A DNA stretch of 64,000 nt from Aphanothece sacrum FPU1 (GTDB lineage: Bacteria; Cyanobacteriota; Cyanobacteriia; Cyanobacteriales; Microcystaceae), in NCBI RefSeq assembly GCF_003864295.1, contig NZ_BDQK01000006.1, positions 1-64,000 of the forward strand. The letters are read 5' to 3'. This document shows positions 17,915 through 26,283 of the stretch, one piece after another. A model generated the notes under the pieces. It searched no databases, was not told where the DNA came from, and saw only the letters and a program-made list of their open reading frames with translations. A program made the translations under genes and the position numbers. Each line of letters begins with the position of its first letter. The stretch's first letter is position 1.

Positions 17915-18297
17915 ACTTATTATTAGATACTCATATATTTCTTTGGTTTGTCAACGATAATCCTCAATTAAATGAACGATTAAAAGAGTTGATTGAAAAC
18001 GAAAAAAATAGGATTTATTTAAGTGTTGCTAGTTTTTGGGAAATGTCAATTAAATATAACTTAGGAAAACTGAGATTGGAAAATTCTTATGAGGAATTTA
18101 TCGAACCATAAATTGTAAAAACTCGTCTTAATTTACTCAAAATTGAAATAAATCATTTGAAAATTAATGCTAATTTACCTTTTCATCATAGAGATCCTTT
18201 TGATAGACTTATCATTGCTCAATCTATCGCTGAGGATATACCAGTCATCTCCGTTGATCCAGCTTTTACTCAATACTCCGTAACAATAATTAATTAA
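17911..18297 (+). pseudogene. vapC: PIN-domain toxin (VapC) with one in-frame TAA
   Basis: The frame opens with MNLLLDTHIFLWFVND and ends with PFHHRDPFDRLIIAQSIAED and ISVDPAF before a TAA at 18295, giving about 128 codons as in the family. One TAA at 18109-18111 splits it. Homologues usually have Pro-Gln at the matching Pro-stop site, so a single CAA to TAA change would explain it. All PIN acidic residues (D6, E43 region, D95) remain, two of them after the stop. The loss looks recent; the product before the stop is only 66 residues. Confidence 0.85.
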
Positions 18298-18389
18298 TAC
18301 ATTTCACTTCCCACTTGTCCTAAAAGTCCTACCTAACTCACTTTTTTATGTTAAGCTTAACATACTCCGAAAAAGTTCAAATTTAAAAA

Positions 18390-19862
18390 ATGGATTGTGA
18401 AGTCGCTATACAACACCTCAAAGAACGACTAAAACTCACTCTCAATGCGGCACAAGAAACCGTATTTCGCGGAGCTTGGGAAGGAAAAACCTACGAACAA
18501 ATTTCTTCAGAAAGCCTAGATTTCCCTAATGTTAAGTATTTATCCAATGATATCGGGCCCAATCTCTGGCATATATTAAGTGAAAGGTTAGCAGAAAAGA
18601 TCGGAAAAGGGAATTTTCGAGCCGTTCTGGAGTCACACTTCTCTAATGTAGATCAGGGTATCACCTTAGACACAGACAGTCAATTTCAGGAATCCCCATC
18701 TGGTTTAAAGATAGATTGGGGGGAAGCACCCAACGTCTCAATGATACGTTTTTATGAAGAGCGTGAGCAACAGATGACGGAACTTAAGACGTTGATACTT
18801 CAACATCAATTAGTGGCACAAATCGGGTTAAATGGCATTGGAAAAACGGCTGTAGCTGTCAAGTTAGTAGAACAGTTAATCGATGAGGGAAAATTTGAAT
18901 TAATTATTTGGCGATCGCTCAGTTATAACCCTCCTCCAAACTTTGAAAAAACCTTAAGAGATTTGCTCAACTTCCTCCACCCAAACGAGAACTTCAAACT
19001 ATTCGAGAATAATGGCCAAATAGATGTCAATCAAAACCTATCTTTATTAATTGACTGTTTGAGAAAAAAACGATGTTTATTGGTGTTAGATCATGTAGAA
19101 TTTCTCATGAAAAAAGGAGAATATGCAGGAAACTATTTAGAAGGCTACCAACAATACGGAGAATTGTGGGAAAGAGTCGGGAAAGAGCGACATCAGAGTT
19201 GTTTATTGATTATCACCCAAGAAAAACCCATAGAAGTTAGTCAGTTAGAAGAAAGAGGGTTTTCTGTTGCGTCTTATATTCTTAAAGGATTAAAAGAAGA
19301 CATTAAGAAAAACTTTGAACAAGGGGGACTCTCGAACCCTGAACGATGGGATGAACTAATCGATATTTTTAAAGGTCATCCTTTTGCGCTGCAAAATGTT
19401 GCCAATAAAATCAAGCAGATTTTTGGAGGAAATGTAGTGGAATATCTAAAAGAACATACAATTACTCGCAGAGATATCGATGAAATGTTAGCTCAAGAAA
19501 TTACTTTTCTTTCACTCCTAGAAAGGAGAATCGTTTTTTTTCTTAGCACTTTTAGCAGCAAACAAGATATCTCATTCTCTGAACTAAAACAAAAACTCAT
19601 CGAGTTAAACGATGAGAGTAACATCTTATCAGGTGCAGAGCTTCAGGATGCCCTTGAGTCGCTCTTACAGCGTTCACTCATCTTAGGAGAAAAAAAATAT
19701 AGAATCGACCCCATCGTGCAGAAATACATCCTCAATAAACCCAAAAATCCTTTAAAACAAGCTAAAAAAAGAGAAAATTCTAGAGAAGTTGATGAGAAAG
19801 AGACAATACAAAATTTAAAAGAAACCATAAAAATTTTAGAAGATATTTTTCAAAAATCTTAA
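18390..19862 (+). CDS. STAND/NB-ARC-type ATPase with an N-terminal helical domain, no WD40 tail
   Basis: A 490-residue protein. Residues 1-85 (LKERLKLTLNAAQETVFRGA, then GKTYEQISSESL) match the winged-helix-like vMAP domain that starts many cyanobacterial signalling ATPases. An NB-ARC-type ATPase follows: P-loop GLNGIGKT (about 145-152), Walker B CLLVLDHVEF (about 229), LLIITQE near 273 and GHPFAL near 329. After the winged helix the protein ends in a charged coiled coil (about 450-490). Most relatives continue into WD40 or TPR repeats as ligand sensor; here none follow, so it is either a natural short form or truncated. Such ATPases act in stress signalling or defence. Confidence 0.8.
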   Translation: MDCEVAIQHLKERLKLTLNAAQETVFRGAWEGKTYEQISSESLDFPNVKYLSNDIGPNLWHILSERLAEKIGKGNFRAVLESHFSNVDQGITLDTDSQFQESPSGLKIDWGEAPNVSMIRFYEEREQQMTELKTLILQHQLVAQIGLNGIGKTAVAVKLVEQLIDEGKFELIIWRSLSYNPPPNFEKTLRDLLNFLHPNENFKLFENNGQIDVNQNLSLLIDCLRKKRCLLVLDHVEFLMKKGEYAGNYLEGYQQYGELWERVGKERHQSCLLIITQEKPIEVSQLEERGFSVASYILKGLKEDIKKNFEQGGLSNPERWDELIDIFKGHPFALQNVANKIKQIFGGNVVEYLKEHTITRRDIDEMLAQEITFLSLLERRIVFFLSTFSSKQDISFSELKQKLIELNDESNILSGAELQDALESLLQRSLILGEKKYRIDPIVQKYILNKPKNPLKQAKKRENSREVDEKETIQNLKETIKILEDIFQKS

Positions 19863-19967
19863 GCGATTGCGTTTCCCTTAAGGAGTGAAGTACACCCTGA
19901 TTTATTCTCTGTTGCCTGTTGCCAAAAACCAGAAAAGTCTTTACGTCACCAGTAGGCGAATTGTTAT

Positions 19968-20168
19968 ATGCTTTTCTTAGACTCCAGAAAAATACAAACT
20001 ATGAGATTAGAAAAATTTGATGGTATTTACTGTTTGAACCCCAGATGTTCAAATCCCCAAAATTCAAAAAGTGTGCGGGAATGTCAAGCTTGCGGATGGC
20101 TGCTAAATTTTGTTATGCTATCAAAAAAGCAAGAGTCTAGGACTTACGCATTGACAAAATTTATATAA
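19968..20168 (+). pseudogene. N-terminal stub of a 4-Cys serine/threonine kinase
   Basis: From ATG 20001 the frame reads IYCLNPRCSNPQNSKSVREC then QACGWLL, the four-cysteine zinc ribbon that opens many cyanobacterial Pkn2-type kinases. The kinase domain is missing. Coding similarity stops near CGWLL, after which the sequence passes into tctaggacttacgcattgac, a string resembling the ends of cyanobacterial insertion sequences. Confidence 0.7.
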
Positions 20169-20178
20169 TATGTATTGA

Positions 20179-20216
20179 TAACTCTCTTTTATTAAGAGAA
20201 ATCAGTTGAATGGAAA
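20179..20216 (+). repeat. Single CRISPR-repeat-like sequence
   Basis: A 37-38 bp stretch with an internal dyad (CTCTT-TTATT-AAGAG) and the 3' end AGTTGAATGGAAAC. Cyanobacterial CRISPR repeats often end in TTGAATGGAAAC and have such a dyad. Only one copy is visible and no cas gene is in the window, so it would be a relict at best. The next 45 bases could be a last spacer before the methyltransferase fragment begins. Confidence 0.35.
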
Positions 20217-20261
20217 CCAGATAGCAATCATCGTTGAAATTGGGGTTAACAGTGGAAATCC

Positions 20262-20588
20262 TCAAGGTGGTCTTTTAACTTCTATAATTTCACAAATATG
20301 AAAAAATAAGGTTCCTCTAGTGTCCTTAAATCCTTCTTTTTTACCAGATATACTAAAAGGTTGACAAGGAAATCCTGCTGTTAAAACATCAAAAGCTGGA
20401 AGATTACTAGGAATAATTTTTGTAATATCATCATTAGGAACTTCCCTAAAATTGTTATAATAAACTTTTTGACAGGATTCGTTGATTTCACAAGAATAGA
20501 CACATTGATATCCGACTTGCTCAAAAGAAAGTCTAAAGCCACCAATACCAGCAAATCAATCAATAAATTTCAAAGGTTTAGTTGTCAC
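20262..20588 (-). pseudogene. N-terminal fragment of a DNA (cytosine-5-) methyltransferase, with a nonsense codon
   Basis: From GTG 20588 the reverse strand reads TTKPLKFID-stop-FAGIGGFRLSFEQVGY, then the catalytic loop AGFPCQPFSISGKKEGF and RGTLFFHI ending at RPP-stop (20262). The SAM-binding FAGIGG (motif I) and PCQPF (motif IV) are intact, but the usual Leu codon before FAG is TGA, and nothing after motif V remains. Similarity ends at the same RPP point where the fragment at 8575-8770 continues, yet both contain an LFHI...RPP stretch in different wording, so they come from different genes. Confidence 0.85.
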
Positions 20589-20629
20589 TGCTAAATATTA
20601 AGCCCTAAAATTTAGGGGTTTTACTGCTG

Positions 20630-20655
20630 TAGGGGCTTAATATCATTAAGCCCCT
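20630..20655. terminator. Hairpin AGGGGCTTAAT/ATTAAGCCCCT over the ferredoxin stop codon
   Basis: Eleven-base arms with a three-base loop. The stop of the ferredoxin gene lies inside the right arm. It belongs to a set of TAGGGGC-type palindromes also seen near 43292, 47616 and 50490, and probably ends transcription here. Confidence 0.55.
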
Positions 20656-20972
20656 TTCAAATATAAAGAATTTTTATAAAGACTTGATTCTTGATGGGTT
20701 TCTAAAACACAATTAGAACGGGGATAAGCCACACAAGTAACAGTATAACCTTGATTAATTTCTGATGGTTTGAGAAACTTTTGTTCAGTTTGATCGACTT
20801 CACCCTCAATCAATTTTGCCACACAAACAGAACATTCCCCTTGAAGACACCCCGATGGTAAACGAATTCCTGCTTCATCTGCCACATCAAGAATGTACTG
20901 ATCATCAGGAACTTCCAAGGTATAGTCAAGATTGAGGCTTGGATTAATCAACCGAACTTGATAAACTGTCAT
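20646..20972 (-). CDS. Plant-type [2Fe-2S] ferredoxin with C-terminal extension
   Basis: A 108-residue ferredoxin. Cluster cysteines: SGCLQGECSVC (C42, C47, C50) and VTCVAYP (C80 region). Spacing C-x4-C-x2-C-x29-C is standard, but the loop GCLQGECSVCVAKL differs from the CRAGACSTC loop of photosynthetic PetF and the C-terminus is longer by some 12 residues. It is therefore a minor ferredoxin, likely with a redox partner other than FNR; that last point is inference. Single gene. Confidence 0.88.
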   Translation of the reverse strand: MTVYQVRLINPSLNLDYTLEVPDDQYILDVADEAGIRLPSGCLQGECSVCVAKLIEGEVDQTEQKFLKPSEINQGYTVTCVAYPRSNCVLETHQESSLYKNSLYLKGA

Positions 20973-21091
20973 CGAAACTCAAAAATTGTATCCTCTTGTT
21001 TATGCTAAAACACAATGGGGACTTTGGGCGAGATGGTTAACATTTTGCCCTAAAAGGTTATGATCGATGTTAGTGAGTTAAGTAGTTAATT

Positions 21092-21304
21092 ATGGGTGAA
21101 TCAAAACGTCGCAAAAGTGCTTTAAGGGAAAAATACGGCCAAGATGAAACCATTTTACCTTGGCTACCCATTAAAAAAAGCCAAGCGGATGACTTCTACA
21201 AATGGACAACCAAAGGTGCTTGGATAGGTATTGGTTTGATGGTGTTTCTTTGGGTTACAGTTCGTTTTATTGGCCCTACTTTTGGTTGGTGGAATGTTCA
21301 ATAA
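21092..21304 (+). CDS. DUF2839 family small membrane protein
   Basis: A 70-residue protein: basic N-terminus MGESKRRKSALREKYGQ, the segment LPWLPIKKSQADDFYKWTT, then one membrane helix (about 46-62). I recognise it as the cyanobacterial DUF2839 family; the function is unknown. The stop is followed by a hairpin ctaaaacg...cgttttag that recurs after the ATP synthase delta gene. Confidence 0.85.
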   Translation: MGESKRRKSALREKYGQDETILPWLPIKKSQADDFYKWTTKGAWIGIGLMVFLWVTVRFIGPTFGWWNVQ

Positions 21305-21340
21305 ACTAAAACGCCTTTAAAATGCGTTTTAGCAAGGGTC
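21302..21340. repeat. Small hairpin repeat after DUF2839 gene
   Basis: ctaaaacgcctttaaaatg followed by cgttttagcaagg. The same layout (ctaaaacc, tttaaaatg, ggttttggcaagg) lies at 63957-63990. Both copies sit immediately after a stop codon. Confidence 0.7.
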
Positions 21341-21362
21341 AAAGCAACTAAAAGTTTTTCCA

Positions 21363-22235
21363 TTAATGATGAAAGCGAATGCCGAGAAAAACATCATAAA
21401 GAAAATTCCAGAAGTTTTTTGGTTCGAGTAAACCCAAAGATTGCTCACATCCTTTAGCATCTAATAATGGTTTAGTCGCATGATAAGCTGGTTTATATTT
21501 ATACCAAGGAATGCTCGGCCAAAGATGATGAATTAAATGATAATTCTGCCCAAAAATCATTAAGTTGAGAATGGCACTCGGATAAACTCTGGCATTTTTC
21601 CAGCGATCGCGTTCTTTAAAGGGACGATGAGGCAAATAATCAAAAAACAATCCTAAGGCCACTCCTACCACTAAAGCAGGAACAAACCAAAAATTCATTA
21701 CGTAACCTATAAAACCGTAGTGAATGCCCAAAAACACCACCGTAAACAACAATAGTCTACTGAGGAACCATTCTAATAGTTCGTATTTTCGCCAAAGACG
21801 ACGCTTAAAAAAGAAAATTTCGTGATAAAAAAATCTGGCTGCAATTAACCAAAGTGGCCCACCTGTGGAGACAAAATGATCGGGATCATTGTCAGGGTCA
21901 TTAACATGAGCGTGATGCTGTAAATGTACCCTTGTGAACACAGGAAAGGCAAAACCGAGCATCAAGGCACTACCATGACCTAAAATGGCGTTGAGAATAC
22001 GATTACTATGAGCGGCATTGTGAGACGCATCATGAATGACTGTACCAGATAAATGAAGGGCCAAAACATTAGACACAAAACAAAGCCAACTAGGCCATCC
22101 CCATAGCCAATAGCCGCACAGGGAAATACTAATGAGTGAAATGGCAGTAAAAAACATCCAGACATTGGGGTTAAACCCCCCTGGTGCTTTGAGAAATTCC
22201 TTGGGAACGGTTGGCGGCATCTGAACGGCCTGCAT
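21363..22235 (-). CDS. crtR: Beta-carotene hydroxylase
   Basis: Di-iron membrane hydroxylase that makes zeaxanthin and contributes to myxoxanthophyll. His clusters are visible: HDASHN, HLQHHAH and NYHLIHHLWP, with membrane helices between. I start at ATG 22235 (290 residues), preceded by AAGGAG about 12 bases upstream; a TTG at 22268 would add eleven residues. The sequence around HLSGTVIHDASHNAAHSN is highly typical of CrtR rather than of acyl-lipid desaturases. Confidence 0.93.
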   Translation of the reverse strand: MQAVQMPPTVPKEFLKAPGGFNPNVWMFFTAISLISISLCGYWLWGWPSWLCFVSNVLALHLSGTVIHDASHNAAHSNRILNAILGHGSALMLGFAFPVFTRVHLQHHAHVNDPDNDPDHFVSTGGPLWLIAARFFYHEIFFFKRRLWRKYELLEWFLSRLLLFTVVFLGIHYGFIGYVMNFWFVPALVVGVALGLFFDYLPHRPFKERDRWKNARVYPSAILNLMIFGQNYHLIHHLWPSIPWYKYKPAYHATKPLLDAKGCEQSLGLLEPKNFWNFLYDVFLGIRFHH

Positions 22236-22364
22236 TGGTATTGCTTGCTCCTTAATCAATGAAAACAATCCTTATCTTGGCTAGTTTACAGGATAAATCA
22301 ATTTTAATAAAGATTTGTAACATTATCTCATTTTATGTAACAAACGGTAAAGAATTACGAATGG

Positions 22365-22415
22365 TGATGGAGTGATGGAGTGATGGAGTGATCGAGTGAT
22401 GGAGTGATGGAGTGA
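22365..22415. repeat. 8-bp tandem repeat TGATGGAG, about six copies
   Basis: Nearly perfect TGATGGAG units, one with C for G, between the divergent crtR and DUF1269 genes. It shares its period with the repeats at 5757 and 16488 but not their sequence. Confidence 0.9.
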
Positions 22416-22465
22416 TGAGGTAAAATGTATGTGGCATCAAATAAATCCAAAAAGGAGCTACCAAA

Positions 22466-22966
22466 ATGAGTGACTTAATCGCCATTGCTTACGATGACGA
22501 ATTTAAGGCCGAAGAAGTGCGCCTAACTTTGGCTAAACTTCAGAAAGAACATCTTATTGAGCTTGAAGATGCTGCTGTCGTCGTCAAAGATAAGAACGGC
22601 AAAATTAAACTAAAACAAGCGGTTAACTTAACCAGTACAGGAGCAGTTAGCGGTGGTTTTTGGGGTTTATTGATTGGTACTCTCTTTTTTGTTCCGTTAG
22701 TTGGGGCCGCTGTGGGAGCAGCTACAGGAGCATTAGGGGGAGCATTGACCGATATCGGGGTTGATGATGATTTCATGCGAGAATTAGGCGAAACCTTGCA
22801 ACCAGAAACATCCGCTTTGTTTGTTTTAGTTCGCCAAGTCACCCCTGATAAAGTGCTTGACGAAGTTGCCCCATTTGGAGGCAAAGTTTTGCGGACTTCT
22901 TTAAGCAAAGATCAAGAAGAAGAATTACAAGAAATTTTAACAAATCGGGGCATTTCCCTTTCCTAG
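22466..22966 (+). CDS. DUF1269 family membrane protein
   Basis: A 166-residue protein with an AGGAG eight bases before ATG. Seen: an alpha/beta N-terminal domain (IAIAYDDEFKAEEVRLTL), a glycine-rich hydrophobic hairpin (about 58-95, GGFWGLLIGTLFFVPLVGAA), and a C-terminal alpha/beta part (SALFVLVRQ, KVLRTSLS). This order matches DUF1269, often linked to stress or membrane homeostasis; the role is not established. Confidence 0.88.
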   Translation: MSDLIAIAYDDEFKAEEVRLTLAKLQKEHLIELEDAAVVVKDKNGKIKLKQAVNLTSTGAVSGGFWGLLIGTLFFVPLVGAAVGAATGALGGALTDIGVDDDFMRELGETLQPETSALFVLVRQVTPDKVLDEVAPFGGKVLRTSLSKDQEEELQEILTNRGISLS

Positions 22967-23267
22967 AATTGATTATTAGGGTAGGTCTAACCTACCCTTC
23001 ACTGATTAATAGTTTAACTTGATAATTGTGTTTTAAACGTAAAAAATGTGACAGTTTCCCAAATTTGGTTTTACAGGACAAATTATGCTAGACGAATAGT
23101 TAATAACCCAGCTATTGTCTGACCCTATAAAAACGAAGTCCGCGAAGGCGGACTAAATTCTAGGTTGCGTAGGCAACCTTTGTTTGTATAGCTTAACTCT
23201 TTAGAGTTAAAGTATTTTGTGATAATTTAGCATAACTTATCCGATAGAACCAGAAAATTAACAATTT
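22967..23267. other. Intergenic region with tandem hairpins
   Basis: The terminator-like hairpin gggtaggtctaacctaccc follows the DUF1269 stop (about 22979-22997). A double-hairpin repeat lies at 23129-23215. No gene is seen. Confidence 0.6.
23129..23215. repeat. Multi-hairpin dispersed repeat, copy 1
   Basis: Successive hairpins: agtccgcgaaggcggact, aggttgcgtaggcaacct and aactctttagagtt. The first and last match the layout of the copies at 29811 and 51485 (arms of GCCCGC/GCGGGC, then aaccctttagggtt). Confidence 0.75.
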
Positions 23268-24818
23268 ATGAGACACAAACAACGACAAGCACTCGACTCA
23301 ATTATTGTTACGGCTGAACAAATGCGTCAGATTGAAGGGCGTATTTTTGCGGCAGGAATGCCTGTGGCTGCTTTAATGGAAAAGGCTGCCATTTTAACTG
23401 CTCATTCTATTCAAGAACTTTATCCTTTATCTCAAGTTTCACGAGTGGGTATTTTAGTCGGGCCAGGTCATAATGGAGGTGATGCTTTAGTCATTGCCAG
23501 AGAATTACATTTACAAGGCTATAATATTTGTCTGTATTGTCCTTTTTCTCAGTTAAAAGAATTAACACAATATCATGCTAATTATGCTAATAGTTTAGGA
23601 ATTTGTTCTTATGAAGATATTGAATTATTAGAACATTGTGAATTAATCATTGATGGTTTATTTGGCTTTGGGTTAACTCGTCCTCTCACTGGTATTATTG
23701 TTGAAGCCATAACTATTCTTAATGAATGGAATATTCCAGTAATTAGTATTGATATTCCTTCCGGGTTACATACTGATACTGGAGAAGTTTTAGGCATAGC
23801 TATTAAAGCAACTTATACTCTATGTTTAGGATTATGGAAACCAATATTTTTTCAAGATCAAGCTTTGGAATATATTGGAGAAGCAAGACGCATTGATTTT
23901 GGGATTCCAGTTAAAGATGTACGGGCTATTGTTGCCAAACCTTTCCCCCTTCAAATATTAACAAAAACCCTAGCTAAAGAATTTTTACCCTTACCTCGTC
24001 CCCTAATAACTCATAAATACAAACAAGGACGTTTATTATTAATTTGTGGTTCTTATCGTTATGCAGGAGGGGCCATTTTAACCGGGTTAGGGGCCCGGGC
24101 CAGTGGAGTAGGAATGTTATCTATGTCCGTTCCTGAGTCCCTGAAACCTTTATTAGTCAGTCATTTACCCGAAGCTTTAATTATTGAGTGTCCCGAAACT
24201 AAAACTGGAGCGATCGCGGGGTTATCTCCCTTAGCCAGCGACTTTGATCAATATGATATCGTGGCTTGTGGCCCAGGTTTAACCCAAGAAGCGACTAATA
24301 TTGTCGAAAATATCTTAAGTGTCCCCCTTCCTCTAATTTTAGATGCAGATGGATTGAATATTCTGGCCCAACGGGTAATGGTTTCGGGTCTATCTCGTCG
24401 GGTAGCTCCTACTATCTTAACACCCCATTTAGGGGAATTTAAGCGACTTTTCCCTCATATTGCTGATCCTGGAGGGGATAGAATAACTGCTGTTAAGAGG
24501 GCGGCCCAAGAAAGCGGGGCTATTATTTTATTGAAAGGGGCCCGAACCGCGATCGCTGATCCTCATGGCACAGTCTGGCTAATTCCTGAGAGTACACCCG
24601 CGTTAGCTAGGGGAGGCAGTGGAGATGTCCTAACGGGGTTAATAGGGGGCTTAGTGGCGCAAAATAGCGGCACTCAGGAGATATTAAGTCGGGGGGTAGC
24701 AACGGCGGCTTGGTGGCACGCACAAGCGGGAATTTTAGCAGCACAAGAACGCACAGAATTAGGGGTTGATGCGTTTACTTTATCGAGTTATTTGCATCGT
24801 GTCGGGGCGGGTTTTTAA
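23268..24818 (+). CDS. nnr: Bifunctional NAD(P)H-hydrate epimerase/dehydratase
   Basis: Repairs hydrated NADH/NADPH. The 516-residue protein joins an N-terminal YjeF epimerase (LVGPGHNGGDALVIARELHL near 65-85, and the D-G-LFGFGL motif near 128) to a C-terminal ADP-dependent dehydratase of ribokinase fold (LTGLGARASGVG, LDADGLNILA near 360, LLKGARTAI, and GGSGDVLTGLIGGL near 447). Length and order are those of bacterial Nnr. It stands alone in its direction. Confidence 0.93.
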   Translation: MRHKQRQALDSIIVTAEQMRQIEGRIFAAGMPVAALMEKAAILTAHSIQELYPLSQVSRVGILVGPGHNGGDALVIARELHLQGYNICLYCPFSQLKELTQYHANYANSLGICSYEDIELLEHCELIIDGLFGFGLTRPLTGIIVEAITILNEWNIPVISIDIPSGLHTDTGEVLGIAIKATYTLCLGLWKPIFFQDQALEYIGEARRIDFGIPVKDVRAIVAKPFPLQILTKTLAKEFLPLPRPLITHKYKQGRLLLICGSYRYAGGAILTGLGARASGVGMLSMSVPESLKPLLVSHLPEALIIECPETKTGAIAGLSPLASDFDQYDIVACGPGLTQEATNIVENILSVPLPLILDADGLNILAQRVMVSGLSRRVAPTILTPHLGEFKRLFPHIADPGGDRITAVKRAAQESGAIILLKGARTAIADPHGTVWLIPESTPALARGGSGDVLTGLIGGLVAQNSGTQEILSRGVATAAWWHAQAGILAAQERTELGVDAFTLSSYLHRVGAGF

Positions 24819-24843
24819 CAGTGAACAGTGAACAGTAAACAGT
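24819..24843. repeat. Heptad tandem AACAGTG/AACAGTA
   Basis: Three to four units of aacagtgaacagtgaacagt directly after the nnr stop. A common intergenic motif in cyanobacteria; no function inferred. Confidence 0.7.
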
Positions 24844-24850
24844 TATCAGT

Positions 24851-25051
24851 TTAATACCAAATTTTGTTTAAATTCAAGATAAAATTAGGCAAAACTGCCT
24901 CACCAGACAATTCTGTGGGATTTTCTAACACTTCCACTCCTTTGGTAGAGCGATAAATCTCTACACGGCGATTTTGGGGGTCAATCAACCAACCCAATCT
25001 CGTCACTGCTCTCCAAGAATCCCCGCCGTTAAAAAAGCGAGCGAGTGTCAA
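24851..25051 (-). pseudogene. C-terminal fragment of a Uma2 family protein
   Basis: A 66-codon frame reading GWLIDPQNRRVEIYR and VEVLENPTELSGEAVLPNF, the end of a Uma2 protein. The N-terminal two thirds, with the nuclease residues, are absent. It overlaps the preceding Uma2 gene by four bases, which looks like coupling but is more simply the remains of a second copy fused to the end of the first. Confidence 0.75.
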
Positions 25052-25830
25052 TCTGAGTCAATACCTAACGTTTTTAACCGCGCTTGTAACTCTTGGAATT
25101 TTTGTTCTACTAACTCCCGTTCTTGACGTTCCGTTTCTAGTTGTTGCTGAGTAGTTTCTAGTTGTTGTTGAGTAGTTTCTAGTTGTTTTTGGGTAGATTC
25201 CTTTAGTTGACGCTCTTTTTTGGCTGATTCTTCAGGAGTAGAGACTAAATCTCCTTCAGGTGTAAAATAGCGCAATTGTCCGTCATATATTCCTAAATAT
25301 AACCCTAATTCTTGACTCCAAAACCATCCATCCTCAGTTGTTTCTATGGGTTGATACTTTCCTTCTACTAACCGAAATCCTGCTAATTCTAAAGTTACCG
25401 GATCAAACCAAAAATAATTAGGGGTGCGGAAAATATCCTGATAAATTCTTTTTTTCTCCCCTTTATCAGTATTTGCTGTACTATCTGACAAAATCTCAAT
25501 AATTACATTGGGATATTTTCCCCCTTCTTGCCAAACTACCCAACTTTTTCGTTCTAATTTCCGTTCCGTGTCCAATACTAAGAAAAAATCAGGGCCACGA
25601 AAATGTTCCGATTTACTTTGATTGGGACTATAGTAAATGGTGAGATTACCAGCAGCAAAAAAATCCTCTCTATCTTGCCAAAACCACTCAAGACATTGAA
25701 TTAACAGTAAAATTTGTCGTAAATGTAGATTACTTTCCAAAGGTGGTTCATCACTCCAAAACTCTCCCGTTGGAAACATTATCTCATCTAAAGGAGTTTG
25801 AGAAGATTCAAGAGTCTGGGTAAAAGTCAT
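25048..25830 (-). CDS. Uma2 family protein with C-terminal coiled coil
   Basis: A 260-residue protein: Uma2 domain (about 15-190) with GPDFFLVLD near 78, YPNVIIEILSDSTANTDKGE near 105-124 and YFWFDP near 137, then a glutamine-rich coiled coil (about 205-255) built from repeats of QLETTQQ. The acidic PDF/E-x-L positions expected for the nuclease site are present. Such coiled-coil tails are frequent in this family and suggest self-association. Confidence 0.87.
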   Translation of the reverse strand: MTFTQTLESSQTPLDEIMFPTGEFWSDEPPLESNLHLRQILLLIQCLEWFWQDREDFFAAGNLTIYYSPNQSKSEHFRGPDFFLVLDTERKLERKSWVVWQEGGKYPNVIIEILSDSTANTDKGEKKRIYQDIFRTPNYFWFDPVTLELAGFRLVEGKYQPIETTEDGWFWSQELGLYLGIYDGQLRYFTPEGDLVSTPEESAKKERQLKESTQKQLETTQQQLETTQQQLETERQERELVEQKFQELQARLKTLGIDSD

Positions 25831-25910
25831 CTCAATATATTAGTCAGCAATGATTATCTATTCAGTATATTATATTTAATTTATAATAATCTTATTAACC
25901 ACTAATCTGA

Positions 25911-26237
25911 TTAGGGATTAGGAATAGCACGAATCAGTAAAGTTATTAGGCTTGTAGTAACAGCAACGATAATAGGAATAATTAGGGATTTTGCACCTTT
26001 AAGGTCAGATATATCTTTAACCAGAGTTTTTTGTTCTGTTTCCAGCTTCTCTAACCCATTCTCTAGAGAATCTAGCCTATTTTCTAGAGAATTAACGGTA
26101 GTTTTGACTATTGCCATATCAATTTTGAGATCAGTAACATCCTTTTGAATCTCATTAAGCTGTTGTTTGATCTCCCCTAAGACTTCCTTTAAATCAGTTT
26201 CTATAATCATTGGTATCGATGTTTTTATCAAACTCAC
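25911..26237 (-). CDS. Coiled-coil protein with C-terminal membrane anchor
   Basis: A 108-residue protein: a long amphipathic helix with heptads (about 12-80, including SLENRLDSLENGLEKLETEQ) followed by a hydrophobic helix near the C-terminus (LIIPIIVAVTTSLITLLI, about 85-102). Tail-anchored coiled coil of unknown function. An in-frame ATG ten codons later is an alternative start. Confidence 0.7.
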   Translation of the reverse strand: MSLIKTSIPMIIETDLKEVLGEIKQQLNEIQKDVTDLKIDMAIVKTTVNSLENRLDSLENGLEKLETEQKTLVKDISDLKGAKSLIIPIIVAVTTSLITLLIRAIPNP

Positions 26238-26283
26238 GTTAAAATGAAACCATCAAGATATATCTCCACAACCCCAGAGTCTT

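Noticed and set aside
20381-20563. 60-codon reverse frame
   Set aside because: Wrong frame of the methyltransferase relict at 20262-20588.
8575-20588. One methyltransferase gene neatly split by insertion of the giant gene
   Set aside because: Both fragments contain their own version of the LFHI...RPP stretch, so they cannot be the two halves of a single gene.
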